Origin: Vibrio sp. NTOU-M3
Lineage (GTDB): Bacteria > Pseudomonadota > Gammaproteobacteria > Enterobacterales > Vibrionaceae
Reading direction: 5' to 3'
DNA length: 64,000 nucleotides
Assembly: GCF_040869035.1 (NCBI RefSeq)
Contig: NZ_CP162100.1
Span: forward strand, 744,001 to 808,000
Shown piece after piece: positions 1-9,537 of this stretch (position 1 is the stretch's first letter; each line of letters opens with the position of its first letter). Under the pieces are notes generated by a model, which was not told the DNA's origin, searched no databases, and saw only the letters and a program-made list of their open reading frames with translations. The position numbers and the translations under genes were made by a program.

Positions 1-68
1 ATCAATGATTTCCCAACAACATCAATCAAGTTGTCCTAACGTTTAAAGGAGTAACGTTAGAAAGAATA

Positions 69-153
<85 letters not shown>

Positions 154-239
154 AGGGTATTTTTATACTTAATCAATGATTTCCCAACAACATCAATCAA
201 GTTGTCCTAACGTTTAAAGGAGTAACGTTAGAAAGAATA

Positions 240-324
<85 letters not shown>

Positions 325-411
325 AGGGTATTTTTATACTTAATCAATGATTTCCCAACACATCAATCAAGTTGTTCTAACGTTTAAAAGGAGTAAACAT
401 TAGAAAGAATA

Positions 412-496
<85 letters not shown>

Positions 497-553
497 AGGG
501 TGTTTTTATACTTAACGAATGTTTTCCCAACACATCAATCAAGTGCGGAGCGC

Positions 554-581
554 ATCATAGCAAACTCGTCTCCGCTGTAAA
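554..581 (-). promoter_or_regulatory. sigma-70 promoter of the tRNA-Tyr array
   Basis: On the minus strand TTTACA (-35, 576-581) is followed by a 16-bp spacer and TATGAT (-10, 554-559), then the GC-rich discriminator GCGCTCC. The hexamers are close to consensus. A GC-rich discriminator is the known hallmark of stable-RNA promoters under stringent (ppGpp/DksA) control. Transcription should start near 547 and run into the array. Confidence 0.75.
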
Positions 582-765
582 GCGTTTTCTTGGCATTTTG
601 AATCAAATGCTGCCTTTTTGGACAAAGATGTCAGGAAGTAACCATTTTATATTGTCGAATTGCTAATTACACTTACAGTTTATTGCTCGGTCTTTACATT
701 CCTTGACGTTATTTAGACCAATTAGCGAATACAATACGAATAGTATTTCATGCCAGATAATCATT

Positions 766-1842
766 ATGAAACAGACTTTTACATTAAGTGTACTGCTTTT
801 CTCTCTTTTTTCCGTGGCACCAAGTGCTTATGCGGCAAGACCGGGTGGAAATGCCGCTATTACTGTCGTCACTGAACAAGTACAAACTCATCAGGTTTCT
901 CAATCTTTAACTTTGGTTGGGAAGCTGGAAGCAGAGCAATCCGTCATGATTGCTCCGGAAGTTGCAGGTAAAGTGGAAAAAATTGCAGTCAAAGCAAACC
1001 AAGACGTGCAAAAAGGGCAGCTTTTAATTCAATTAGATGATGATAAAGCAAAGGCAGCAGTGGCTGAAGCGAACGCCTATCTCAGTGATGAGCAGCGTAA
1101 GCTGAAAGAGTTTCAGCGCTTAGTGAAACGCAACGCAATTACGCAAACGGAAATCGATGCGCAAAAAGCGAGTGTTGCGATTGCACAAGCGCGATTGGAT
1201 GCGGCAAACGCAAATTTGAACGATCTCCATATCAGAGCACCGTTTTCGGGTACAGTCGGTTTCATTGATTTCAGTCGCGGCACTTTAGTTAGCGTTGGCT
1301 CGGATTTGCTCACACTGGATGATCTTTCGGTGATGCAGCTTGACCTACAAGTCCCTGAGCGTTATTTGTCGATGCTTTCAAAAGGCATGGCCGTTGTCGC
1401 TACCAGCAGCGCTTGGGGTGAGCAGATTTTTATGGGTAAAGTTGTGGGTGTCGACTCACGCATCAATCGAGAGACGCTTAACCTGCGCGTACGAATCCAT
1501 TTCCCTAATGATGAGGGGCTGCTAAAACCGGGAATGTTAGTCTCATCAACCTTAGCTTTTCCTCCCATTGAAGCGCCAATAATTCCGGTTCAAGCTCTCG
1601 AGTACTCTGGGACTAAGCGTTATGTTTATGTCGTTAATGCCGAAGGGGTGGCCAAGCGCAGCGAAGTGCTTCTTGGTGCTCGTATCGATAACCAAGTGGT
1701 GATCAACCAAGGTCTGGAAATTGGTGACAAAATTGTCGTGCAGGGAATCGTTAATATGCGTGATGGCGCGAAAGTCATTGAGTTAGGCAAAGACGGTCGC
1801 CCTGTGCAGTCCAAAGCTTCTGAACAAGAAGGGGTCAACTGA
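766..1842 (+). CDS. RND efflux periplasmic adaptor (membrane fusion protein)
   Basis: A 358-residue periplasmic adaptor that would link an inner-membrane RND pump to an outer-membrane TolC-type channel. The start at 766 was chosen over an in-frame ATG at 703 because it begins a clean signal peptide (MKQTFTLSVLLFSLFSV, cleaved near AYA-ARP). The order is then a barrel/lipoyl half (SVMIAPEVAGKVEKI), an alpha-helical hairpin (roughly residues 90-160), the second lipoyl half with RAPFSGTVGFIDFSRG, a beta-barrel and a membrane-proximal domain. The stop overlaps the start of the pump gene (TGATG), so the two are translationally coupled. Place and order suggest V. cholerae VexG as the nearest relative, but that is an inference from memory. 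Confidence 0.9.
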   Translation: MKQTFTLSVLLFSLFSVAPSAYAARPGGNAAITVVTEQVQTHQVSQSLTLVGKLEAEQSVMIAPEVAGKVEKIAVKANQDVQKGQLLIQLDDDKAKAAVAEANAYLSDEQRKLKEFQRLVKRNAITQTEIDAQKASVAIAQARLDAANANLNDLHIRAPFSGTVGFIDFSRGTLVSVGSDLLTLDDLSVMQLDLQVPERYLSMLSKGMAVVATSSAWGEQIFMGKVVGVDSRINRETLNLRVRIHFPNDEGLLKPGMLVSSTLAFPPIEAPIIPVQALEYSGTKRYVYVVNAEGVAKRSEVLLGARIDNQVVINQGLEIGDKIVVQGIVNMRDGAKVIELGKDGRPVQSKASEQEGVN

Positions 1843-4800
1843 TGTGGTTATCTGACGTATCCGTCAAACGACCTGTTGCCGCAGTCGTATTGAGCTTGCT
1901 GCTGTGCGTGTTTGGTTTTGTCTCGTTCACCAAACTGGCTGTACGTGAAATGCCAGATATTGAAAACCCCGTTGTTTCGATCAGTACGCGTTATCAAGGG
2001 GCGTCGGCGACCATTATTGAGAGTCAGATCACATCGGTTCTGGAAGAACAGCTTTCTGGCATCAGTGGCATTGATGAGATCACCTCCACGACGCGTAATA
2101 GCATGTCACGAATTATGATCACTTTCGAACTTGGGTATGATTTAAACACCGGAGTTAGTGATGTACGTGATGCAGTTGCACGTGCTCAGCGCTCCTTGCC
2201 TGATGAAGCGGACGATCCCATCGTCTATAAAAATAATGGTTCAGGTGAGGCCTCGCTCTATATCAACCTTAGTTCCTCCGAGATGGATCGGACGCAGCTA
2301 ACCGACTACGCTGAGCGTGTATTGATGGACAGGTTCAGTTTATTAACTGGGGTGAGCTCGGTTGATATTTCTGGTGGCTTATACAAAGTCATGTACGTTA
2401 AGTTGAAACCAGAGTTAATGGCTGGGCGGGGCGTGACGGCTTCTGATATTACTTCAGCACTACGCAACGAAAATATTGAAAGCCCAGGCGGTGAAGTGCG
2501 TAACGACCAAATCGTGATGTCTGTTCGTACTGCTCGTAGCTACAATCAACCAGAAGATTTTGATTATTTAGTGGTGAAACGTGCCAGTGATGGTTCGCCA
2601 ATCTATTTAAAGGATGTCGCTGATGTCTACATCGGTGCAAAAAACGAAAACTCGACCTTTAAGAGTGATGGTATCGTTAATGTAAGCTTGGGCGTCGTAC
2701 CGCAATCAGATGCAAATCCACTTGAGGTTGCGTCTCTGGTTCATGCTGAAGTGGATAAAATTCAGAAGTTCCTACCTGAGGGAACGCGCCTCGCCATCGA
2801 TTATGACTCAACTGTGTTTATTGAGCGGTCGATTGCAGAAGTCTACAGCACCTTATTTATTACTGGTGGTTTGGTGATTCTGGTTCTGTATATTTTCATT
2901 GGCCAAGCACGAGCAACGTTGATCCCGGCAGTAACGGTGCCTGTTTCTTTGATTTCTTCATTCATTGCCGCTTACTACTTTGGTTTTTCTATCAACCTGA
3001 TCACCTTGATGGCGCTGATTCTATCGATTGGCTTAGTCGTTGATGATGCCATTGTTGTGGTCGAGAACATTTTCCACCATATCGAACAAGGCGAAAAGCC
3101 ATTGCTTGCCGCTTATAAAGGCGCTCGTGAAGTCGGTTTTGCGGTTATCGCAACCACACTTGTTTTGGTGATGGTGTTTTTACCTATCTCGTTTATGGAT
3201 GGCATGGTTGGGCTGCTATTTACGGAGTTCTCTGTGTTGCTGGCGATGTCAGTGATTTTCTCATCGTTGATCGCACTGACATTAACCCCTGTACTGGGCA
3301 GTAAAATTCTAAAAGCGAATGTAAAGCCAAACCGCTTTAATCAGTTTGTCGATAAACTCTTTTCTAAGCTTGAAACAGGTTATCGTCAGGTATTGAAGTT
3401 GGCTTTGCGAGCCAAGTGGTTAGCTCCGTTGATCATTTTGGCCTGTATTGGTGGTAGTTACGGGCTGATGCAACAGGTTCCTGCTCAGTTAACCCCTTCA
3501 GAAGACCGCGGTGTAATTTTTGCCTTTGTCCGTGGGGCCGACGCCACCAGTTACAATCGAATGTCAGCAAATATGGATATTGTTGAAGATCGCTTAATGC
3601 CGCTATTAGGGCAAGGTTTCCTGAAGTCATTCAGTATTCAGTCACCTGCTTTTGGGGGTAATGCGGGAGACCAGACCGGATTTGTCATCATGATCCTAGA
3701 TGATTGGAATGAACGCGATGTAACAGCACAGCAAGCTTTAGGTGAGGTGCGTAAGGCGCTAGCTGGCATACCTGATGTTCGTGTCTTCCCATTTATGCCC
3801 GGATTCCGTGGTGGTTCAAGCGAGCCGGTTCAGTTTGTTCTCGGTGGCTCAGATTACGATGAACTTAAAACTTGGGCGGAGAAACTCGAAACTCTGGCTG
3901 AAGCTTCCCCTTATATGGAAGGTGCAGACATCAACTATTCTGAAAAAACACCTGAATTGGTTGTTTCTGTCGACAAGCAGCGCGCTGCAGAGCTTGGCAT
4001 CAGCGTTGCCGATATTTCGGATACGCTAGAGATCATGCTCGGAGGAAAGAGTGAAACCACGTATGTGGAACGTGGTGAAGAATACGATGTTTATCTGCGT
4101 GGGGATGAAAACCATTTCAACAATGCGGCGGACTTAAGCCAGATCTACATGCGCACCACTTCAGGAGAATTGGTCACGCTGGATGCGGTAACCAAAATTG
4201 AAGAAGTCGCCTCATCGATTCGTCTCTCGCACTACAATAAACAGAAGTCGATTACCGTAACCGCAAACTTGTCGGATGGTTACACCCTTGGTGAGGCTTT
4301 AGACTACTTAGATGAACAAGCGATCGAGTTGCTGCCGGGGGATATTTCGGTGAGTTACTCTGGTGAATCGAAAGATTTTAAAGAAAATCAATCAAGTGTT
4401 GCGGTTGTGTTTGCTTTAGCTTTGTTGGTGGCATACTTAGTGCTCGCGGCGCAATTTGAGAGTTTTGTGAACCCATTAGTGGTGATGTTCACTGTTCCGA
4501 TGGGAGTCTTTGGTGGCTTCTTAGGGTTATTTGTGATGAGCCAAGGCCTCAACATCTATAGCCAAATCGGTATGATCATGCTGATTGGTATGGTCACTAA
4601 AAATGGCATCCTTATTGTCGAGTTTGCCAACCAGCTGCGTGACCGAGGATTTGAGTTTGAAACCGCAATTGTAAATGCTTCTGCACGTCGCTTGCGTCCA
4701 ATTCTGATGACGGCGTTTACAACGCTTGCAGGTTCGATTCCGCTAATCCTCTCAACTGGGGCAGGCTACGAGAGTCGCGTCGCGGTAGGTACGGTGATTT

Positions 4801-4952
4801 TCTTTGGGATGGGCTTTGCTACCTTGGTGACTTTGTTTGTGATACCAGCGATGTATCGTTTGATTTCATCAGGTACTCGTTCTCCAGGTCATGTTGAGGC
4901 TGAGTTGAATGAAGAGCTAAGTCATGATGTGAAAGCGCGAATTTCACACTAA
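1842..4952 (+). CDS. RND multidrug efflux transporter, inner-membrane pump
   Basis: A 1036-residue proton-driven RND permease of full family length. It has the classic duplicated layout: TM1, a large periplasmic porter loop, TM2-7, a second loop and TM8-12. TM4 carries GLVVDDAIVVVENI, whose paired aspartates are the family's proton-relay residues. The opening MWLSDVSVKRPVAAVV is typical of the MexF/AcrB-like HAE families. It follows the adaptor with a 1-bp overlap. No outer-membrane channel gene is present, so TolC probably serves. No local regulator gene is seen on either side. Substrates cannot be read from the sequence. Confidence 0.93.
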   Translation: MWLSDVSVKRPVAAVVLSLLLCVFGFVSFTKLAVREMPDIENPVVSISTRYQGASATIIESQITSVLEEQLSGISGIDEITSTTRNSMSRIMITFELGYDLNTGVSDVRDAVARAQRSLPDEADDPIVYKNNGSGEASLYINLSSSEMDRTQLTDYAERVLMDRFSLLTGVSSVDISGGLYKVMYVKLKPELMAGRGVTASDITSALRNENIESPGGEVRNDQIVMSVRTARSYNQPEDFDYLVVKRASDGSPIYLKDVADVYIGAKNENSTFKSDGIVNVSLGVVPQSDANPLEVASLVHAEVDKIQKFLPEGTRLAIDYDSTVFIERSIAEVYSTLFITGGLVILVLYIFIGQARATLIPAVTVPVSLISSFIAAYYFGFSINLITLMALILSIGLVVDDAIVVVENIFHHIEQGEKPLLAAYKGAREVGFAVIATTLVLVMVFLPISFMDGMVGLLFTEFSVLLAMSVIFSSLIALTLTPVLGSKILKANVKPNRFNQFVDKLFSKLETGYRQVLKLALRAKWLAPLIILACIGGSYGLMQQVPAQLTPSEDRGVIFAFVRGADATSYNRMSANMDIVEDRLMPLLGQGFLKSFSIQSPAFGGNAGDQTGFVIMILDDWNERDVTAQQALGEVRKALAGIPDVRVFPFMPGFRGGSSEPVQFVLGGSDYDELKTWAEKLETLAEASPYMEGADINYSEKTPELVVSVDKQRAAELGISVADISDTLEIMLGGKSETTYVERGEEYDVYLRGDENHFNNAADLSQIYMRTTSGELVTLDAVTKIEEVASSIRLSHYNKQKSITVTANLSDGYTLGEALDYLDEQAIELLPGDISVSYSGESKDFKENQSSVAVVFALALLVAYLVLAAQFESFVNPLVVMFTVPMGVFGGFLGLFVMSQGLNIYSQIGMIMLIGMVTKNGILIVEFANQLRDRGFEFETAIVNASARRLRPILMTAFTTLAGSIPLILSTGAGYESRVAVGTVIFFGMGFATLVTLFVIPAMYRLISSGTRSPGHVEAELNEELSHDVKARISH

Positions 4953-4964
4953 ACCACAAATAAT

Positions 4965-4990
4965 AAAGCCCGCTTTCAAGCGGGCTTTTT
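4965..4990. terminator. bidirectional terminator between the RND pump and the YitT gene
   Basis: An inverted repeat AGCCCGCTT/AAGCGGGCT flanked by A-run and T-run lies between the convergent genes, so it can stop both. Confidence 0.85.
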
Positions 4991-5008
4991 ACATCGAGTT
5001 ATTTGGTA

Positions 5009-5608
5009 TTAGCCGTAGTTGACCGTGTAGCGGGTTGGCTTGTGGTTCATGGCTAATACGAGGTTGAGCAAGATGGCACCCAATACCGATAATCCAATAA
5101 TCATAGGGGAAACAAAGAAGAACGAAGCGGCTAAGATACAGCAATCAATAACAAGCTGAGATTTTCCGACAGAAATCCCCGTTTTGTCTTGTATGAATAG
5201 ACAGAGTACATTGAATCCACCAAGGCTTGAGCGGTGGCGAAATAAGATCAGCATTCCCAGCCCCATTAGTAGGCCACCAGCGAGTGCACAGTAGATCTCG
5301 TTGACAGTTTCCAGTTTGATCACTAAATAAAGGTGATCGGCAAAAATGGAAACTAATGCACCTGAAATCGCGCTATTGAAGGCAAAACGTGCACCAAAGC
5401 GTTTCCACGCGAGCAAATAGAATGGGCTGTTAATGAGAAAATAGAGTAAACCAAACGATAGAACGCCGGATTGACTGACCAACAGTGCCAATCCTGCGGT
5501 CCCTCCAGTCAACAGCTCTGCGGATTGCAGGAAAAAAACACCTTGTGCGACCAAAAATGTCCCTGTCAGTATTGCGATCCAATCTTCTTTTCTTGAGTGC
5601 TTTTCCAT
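5009..5608 (-). CDS. YitT family integral membrane protein
   Basis: A 199-residue hydrophobic protein with about five transmembrane segments. The N-terminal half matches the YitT/DUF161 pattern: GTFLVAQGVFFLQSAELLTGGTAGLALL and, later, RSSLGGFNVLCLFIQDKTG. The C-terminal cytoplasmic domain found in longer Bacillus YitT proteins is absent. The ATG at 5608 (MEKHSRKED) was preferred to a TTG one codon upstream; neither has a good Shine-Dalgarno sequence. It is convergent with the RND operon. Substrate and role are unknown for this family. Confidence 0.85.
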   Translation of the reverse strand: MEKHSRKEDWIAILTGTFLVAQGVFFLQSAELLTGGTAGLALLVSQSGVLSFGLLYFLINSPFYLLAWKRFGARFAFNSAISGALVSIFADHLYLVIKLETVNEIYCALAGGLLMGLGMLILFRHRSSLGGFNVLCLFIQDKTGISVGKSQLVIDCCILAASFFFVSPMIIGLSVLGAILLNLVLAMNHKPTRYTVNYG

Positions 5609-5858
5609 CAAATAAAAATAAACTAATCAATAATTGCCTGCATAGTAGGGAAAAGATGACATTTTCGGTAGCTTGAGAGGTCAAATTAAGGTAAACCTAT
5701 GTAATTATCGATTTACAGGGTGTAAAGGATGAAGTTGACACCTGTGGCGCCTGCTTTCCACAAACAAAAGTGTCATCATGAAAGCCCTTGTTGTTTAATA
5801 TGAAGAAACTGCATAGAGAAATGTGCAATTTTCTCTTTATGACCTAGATCAAATTATG

Positions 5859-5864
5859 TAGAAT
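5859..5864 (+). promoter_or_regulatory. candidate -10 element of glyA promoter
   Basis: TAGAAT followed by the GC-rich GCGCGTC lies 112 bp upstream of glyA. The -35 region (near TTTATG, 5836-5841) is poor, which fits an activator-dependent promoter such as MetR control in E. coli, but I see no clear MetR site. An inverted repeat AGAGAAA/TTTCTCT (5815-5821/5830-5836) overlaps the -35 region. Confidence 0.4.
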
Positions 5865-5880
5865 GCGCGTCATTAGCTTG

Positions 5881-5896
5881 ATGCAAACGTTTGCGC
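5881..5896 (+). promoter_or_regulatory. PurR operator of glyA
   Basis: ATGCAAACGTTTGCGC is a near-perfect 16-bp palindrome matching the PurR consensus ACGCAAACGTTTGCGT at 14 of 16 positions. It sits just downstream of the probable -10 element, so repression by blocking initiation or elongation is plausible. In enterobacteria glyA is a known PurR target because SHMT supplies one-carbon units for purine synthesis. The rest of the 364-bp gap 5612-5975 holds no gene. Confidence 0.8.
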
Positions 5897-5975
5897 GGGT
5901 AATTTTGCGTAGATTAATGGGTCATAAGCCAGTTTTTTTGCAACTTTCAGTACAAATCTGAGTCAGGAGATACAG

Positions 5976-7226
5976 ATGCTTAAGCGTGATATGAACATCG
6001 CAGATTACGATGCGGAACTGTTCGCAGCAATCCAAGAAGAAACTCTTCGCCAGGAAGAACACATCGAACTTATCGCTTCTGAAAACTACACAAGCCCACG
6101 TGTAATGGAAGCGCAAGGTTCTCAGCTAACCAACAAATACGCTGAAGGTTACCCAGGCAAGCGTTACTACGGTGGTTGTGAGTACGTTGATAAAGCAGAA
6201 GCTCTTGCAATTGACCGCGCATGTAAATTGTTTGGCTGTGAATACGCTAACGTACAGCCACACTCAGGTTCTCAAGCAAACAGCGCAGTTTACATGGCGT
6301 TGCTAAATCCTGGCGATACCGTGTTAGGTATGAGCCTAGCGCACGGTGGTCACTTGACACATGGTTCTCCAGTGAACTTCTCAGGTAAGCACTACAACGT
6401 TATTCCTTACGGCATCGATGAAGCTGGCCAAATCAACTACGACGAGATGGAAGCATTAGCGCTTGAGCACAAGCCTAAAATGATCATCGGTGGTTTCTCT
6501 GCTTACTCTCAAATCGTCGATTGGGCTCGCATGCGCGAAATCGCAGACAAAGCGGGCGCTTACCTGTTTGTCGATATGGCACACGTGGCGGGTCTAATTG
6601 CGGCAGGTGAATACCCAACACCAGTTCCACACGCTCACATTGTGACAACCACAACGCACAAAACGCTAGCGGGACCACGTGGTGGCCTGATCCTGTCTAA
6701 TGCTGGCGAAGAGATGTACAAAAAATTGAACTCAGCGGTATTCCCTGGTGGCCAAGGTGGCCCGCTAATGCACGTTATCGCAGGTAAAGCTGTGGCGTTC
6801 AAAGAAGCAATGGAGCCTGAATTCAAAGCGTACCAAGCACGCGTAGTGAAAAATGCGAAAGCAATGGTTGGTCAATTCCAAGAGCGCGGTTATAAAATCG
6901 TTTCTAACGGTACTGAGAACCACTTGTTCCTTGTTGACCTAATCGACAAAGATATTACAGGTAAAGATGCTGACGCAGCACTAGGTGCAGCAAACATCAC
7001 AGTAAACAAAAACTCTGTACCAAATGATCCACGTAGCCCGTTTGTTACTTCTGGTATCCGTGTTGGCACACCAGCAATCACGCGCCGCGGTTTCACTGAA
7101 GAAGATGCGAAAGCGTTAGCAAACTGGATGTGTGATGTGCTAGATAACATCGGCAACGAGGAAGTTATCGAAGCAACGAAAGCAAAAGTGCTTGAGATCT
7201 GTAAACGTCTACCAGTTTACGCATAA
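5976..7226 (+). CDS. glyA: serine hydroxymethyltransferase
   Basis: A 416-residue PLP enzyme that interconverts serine plus tetrahydrofolate with glycine plus 5,10-methylene-THF; it is the main cytosolic source of one-carbon units. Visible family features are [21 protein letters not shown] near the N-terminus, [31 protein letters not shown], and the PLP-lysine motif [14 protein letters not shown] (lysine near 229). The length equals that of E. coli GlyA. The start is supported by a good CAGGAGA Shine-Dalgarno sequence. It is monocistronic, with a PurR box upstream and a terminator downstream. Confidence 0.98.
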   Translation: MLKRDMNIADYDAELFAAIQEETLRQEEHIELIASENYTSPRVMEAQGSQLTNKYAEGYPGKRYYGGCEYVDKAEALAIDRACKLFGCEYANVQPHSGSQANSAVYMALLNPGDTVLGMSLAHGGHLTHGSPVNFSGKHYNVIPYGIDEAGQINYDEMEALALEHKPKMIIGGFSAYSQIVDWARMREIADKAGAYLFVDMAHVAGLIAAGEYPTPVPHAHIVTTTTHKTLAGPRGGLILSNAGEEMYKKLNSAVFPGGQGGPLMHVIAGKAVAFKEAMEPEFKAYQARVVKNAKAMVGQFQERGYKIVSNGTENHLFLVDLIDKDITGKDADAALGAANITVNKNSVPNDPRSPFVTSGIRVGTPAITRRGFTEEDAKALANWMCDVLDNIGNEEVIEATKAKVLEICKRLPVYA

Positions 7227-7235
7227 TTTATTTTG

Positions 7236-7319
7236 GTAGAGTGAAGCGAACTTCGGCGTCGAATATACTCATTTGCTCACGCAAACTCCGTGTATTCTTC
7301 TTGAAATTCACTCATCTAC
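7236..7319. repeat. 84-bp imperfect inverted-repeat element downstream of glyA
   Basis: The ends read GTAGAGTGAA and TTCACTCATCTAC, which pair with a small bulge. Inside, GAATATAC (7261-7268) pairs with GTGTATTC (7290-7297). The element is non-coding and lies between the glyA stop and its terminator. It looks like a small REP/MITE-like intergenic palindrome. Whether it recurs in the genome cannot be judged from one copy. Confidence 0.5.
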
Positions 7320-7333
7320 TTTGAAAATTATTA

Positions 7334-7367
7334 AAAGCTCCATCATTTGATGGAGCTTTCTTTTTAT
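7334..7367 (+). terminator. glyA terminator
   Basis: A 10-bp stem AGCTCCATCA/TGATGGAGCT is followed by TTCTTTTTATT. Confidence 0.88.
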
Positions 7368-7387
7368 TCGAATCTAGCCTAGTAAAA

Positions 7388-7420
7388 CAAAAAGGTTGAT
7401 GTTTTCACATCAACCTTTTT
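7388..7420. terminator. terminator of the small lipoprotein gene (bidirectional)
   Basis: AGGTTGATG/CATCAACCT with A- and T-runs on both sides; it lies just 3' of the minus-strand lipoprotein gene. Confidence 0.85.
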
Positions 7421-7435
7421 ATTGTGGTATTGAGC

Positions 7436-7762
7436 TTACTTTGAAATGCTGAGGAGCGTGCCTGACTTACACTGGAATTGGTAGTATTTGCGGCTTTCGT
7501 TGAACTTGCCTAGGCCCTCACCATCGCAGTAATCAATGTTGATATCACGCATGATCTCTAGCGTCTTTTCTGTAGTCAGAGCAAATTTAGAGCCGTCAGC
7601 ACATACGATGCGCACACGACCATCATCGCTAACAGAGTAGATATTCACTTCCGTATTACACAGTTCAAAAGAGGCTTCGCGATAGTTGTCTTGCTGTGTA
7701 TTTGAAGAACACCCTGCCATTAACGCTGCAGTGGCAATAGCCAGAAAAGCGAGTTTTTTCAT
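7436..7762 (-). CDS. small conserved lipoprotein of unknown function
   Basis: A 108-residue protein with a lipoprotein signal peptide: MKKLAFLAIATAALMAGCSS, lipobox LMAGC, with Cys18 as the lipidated residue. The mature part has four further cysteines (in FELCN, RIVCADG, IDYCDGE and FQCKSG), enough for two disulfides in the periplasm. The pattern of an aromatic/acidic body with C-G-SK-like ends does not match any family I know. The start has a good AAGGAA ribosome-binding site. It is monocistronic with its own terminator. Confidence 0.8.
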   Translation of the reverse strand: MKKLAFLAIATAALMAGCSSNTQQDNYREASFELCNTEVNIYSVSDDGRVRIVCADGSKFALTTEKTLEIMRDINIDYCDGEGLGKFNESRKYYQFQCKSGTLLSISK

Positions 7763-7864
7763 ATTATTATTCCTTAATTGTCAGCATTCATCCTGAACGG
7801 ATACCTGCATATAACCGTTAGCCTATAAAATCCGGCTCATCCAAGCAAGTGTTTCACTTAAAAC

Positions 7865-7893
7865 AAAAGGGCTAATCAAAGATCAGCCCTTTT
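7865..7893 (-). terminator. lipBA operon terminator
   Basis: On the minus strand AAAAGGGCTGATC/GATTAGCCCTTTT with one G-T pair and a T-run, just after the lipA stop. Confidence 0.85.
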
Positions 7894-7912
7894 AGTTACG
7901 ATATTAAGCAGA

Positions 7913-8878
7913 TTACTTCACTTCGATACCTTGTGCTTGCATATCAGCATGGTAAGAAGAACGGACAAATGGTCCACATGCTGCGTGGGTGAAGCCAAGT
8001 TCTAATGCAATGTCTTTCAGCTCATCGAATTCAGAAGGTGGAACGTAGCGTTCTACTGGTAAATGGTGACGGCTTGGTGCGAGGTATTGGCCTAGGGTCA
8101 GCATGGTTACGCCATGTGCACGGAGATCTTTCAGTACTTCGACGATTTCTTCTTTTGTTTCACCAAGACCCATCATCAGACCTGACTTAGTCGGTACATT
8201 TGGATGCTGTTCTTTGAATTTTTGCAGCAATTGTAGCGACCACTTGTAGTTTGCACCTGGGCGAGCTTTCCGGTACAGGCGAGGTGCTGTTTCTAGGTTG
8301 TGGTTGAAAACATCTGGCGGGTTGTCTTTCATTAGATCAAGTGCCACATCCATACGACCACGGAAGTCAGGAACCAAAGTTTCAATCTTGATGTGAGGAT
8401 TGAGTTCGCGGATCTCACGGTTACAGTTAGCGAAGTGCTCTGCACCGCCATCACGTAAGTCATCACGGTCAACGGAAGTGATGACTACATACTTAAGTTT
8501 CATGTCTGCGATGGTTTTCGCTAGCTTTTTCGGTTCTTCAGCTTCAACAGGAAGCGGACGACCATGGGCAACGTCACAGAACGGGCAACGGCGAGTACAG
8601 ATCGCGCCAAGGATCATGAAAGTAGCCGTACCGTGGTTAAAACACTCAGCAAGGTTAGGGCAAGATGCTTCCTCACAAACCGAATGCAGTTGGTTCTTGC
8701 GCATGGCGGATTTGATGTCTTGAATACGCTGGCTATCTGCTGGCAACTTGATTTTCATCCAGTCAGGCTTGCGCAGGACTTCTTTTTGCTCTGTTGGCAT
8801 ATTCTTTACGGGAATTAGTGCCATTTTATCAGCGTCACGATATTTAACGCCTTTTTCCATTTGGATTGGTTTGCTCAT
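7913..8878 (-). CDS. lipA: lipoyl synthase
   Basis: A 321-residue radical-SAM enzyme that inserts two sulfurs at C6 and C8 of protein-bound octanoyl groups. It shows both iron-sulfur clusters: the auxiliary cluster motif [12 protein letters not shown] and the radical-SAM motif CTRRCPFC. The C-terminal RSSYHAD contains the conserved serine that ligates the auxiliary cluster. The length matches E. coli LipA. Its ATG overlaps the lipB stop by 4 bp, so lipB and lipA are translationally coupled, the usual order for octanoyl transfer followed by sulfur insertion. Confidence 0.98.
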   Translation of the reverse strand: MSKPIQMEKGVKYRDADKMALIPVKNMPTEQKEVLRKPDWMKIKLPADSQRIQDIKSAMRKNQLHSVCEEASCPNLAECFNHGTATFMILGAICTRRCPFCDVAHGRPLPVEAEEPKKLAKTIADMKLKYVVITSVDRDDLRDGGAEHFANCNREIRELNPHIKIETLVPDFRGRMDVALDLMKDNPPDVFNHNLETAPRLYRKARPGANYKWSLQLLQKFKEQHPNVPTKSGLMMGLGETKEEIVEVLKDLRAHGVTMLTLGQYLAPSRHHLPVERYVPPSEFDELKDIALELGFTHAACGPFVRSSYHADMQAQGIEVK

Positions 8879-9537
8879 GCTTCTTTACCTACAACAGGTG
8901 CTTCAGTGCTGTATTCAATATGCTCGTAACTAAGTAGTGCAACGAGTTCTTTGATTAATTGTTGTTCTACGATATCTACGCTATCAGGGCCGCCAAGTTG
9001 GCTGACTTGAACCATTTCCATTCCTGCGTAGCCGCAAGGGTTTATACGCAGAAAAGGGGAGAGATCCATATTTATATTCAAGGCGAGTCCGTGGAAAGAA
9101 CAGCCTTTACGGATCCTTAACCCAAGAGAACAGATTTTTTTACCATCGACATAGACACCGGGTGCATCAGGGCGTGCTGCTGAGTCGATGTTGTACGTTT
9201 TCAGAGTATTGATCACTAGGTTTTCAATATGAGTAACCAGATCCCTTACTCCAAGTTTTTTACGACGGAGATTAATCAAAAAGTAGGCAACTAACTGGCC
9301 AGGACCATGGTATGTGACTTGGCCACCACGATCACTCTGAACCACCGGGATATCTCCGGTATTTAATAGGTGCTCAGCTTTACCGGCCTGGCCTTGAGTG
9401 AAAACTGGGTTGTGTTCTACAAGCCAGACTTCATCGCTGGTTTCTTCTGTACGATGGTCAGTAAAGTCGTGCATCGCTTGCCAAACAGGTAGGTAATCTT
9501 GTCTTCCTAACCTTTTGACAACAAGCTGGTTTGGCAT
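8875..9537 (-). CDS. lipB: octanoyl-ACP:protein N-octanoyltransferase
   Basis: A 220-residue cytosolic transferase that moves octanoate from acyl carrier protein to lipoyl domains. Motifs [28 protein letters not shown] (conserved lysine) and [13 protein letters not shown] (catalytic cysteine) are all present. It is the first gene of the lipB-lipA pair. The upstream ybeD gene has its own terminator at 9661-9690, so this pair probably has a separate promoter in the 9538-9660 gap, although no strong hexamers are visible there. Confidence 0.97.
   Translation of the reverse strand: MPNQLVVKRLGRQDYLPVWQAMHDFTDHRTEETSDEVWLVEHNPVFTQGQAGKAEHLLNTGDIPVVQSDRGGQVTYHGPGQLVAYFLINLRRKKLGVRDLVTHIENLVINTLKTYNIDSAARPDAPGVYVDGKKICSLGLRIRKGCSFHGLALNINMDLSPFLRINPCGYAGMEMVQVSQLGGPDSVDIVEQQLIKELVALLSYEHIEYSTEAPVVGKEA

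Noticed and set aside
5612-5975. Possible glycine riboswitch ahead of glyA
   Set aside because: No tandem aptamer-like conserved cores are visible; the PurR box explains the regulatory signal better.
8400-8723. 107-codon frame antisense to lipA
   Set aside because: It is a mirror of a strong, conserved gene; composition follows codon bias of the opposite strand.
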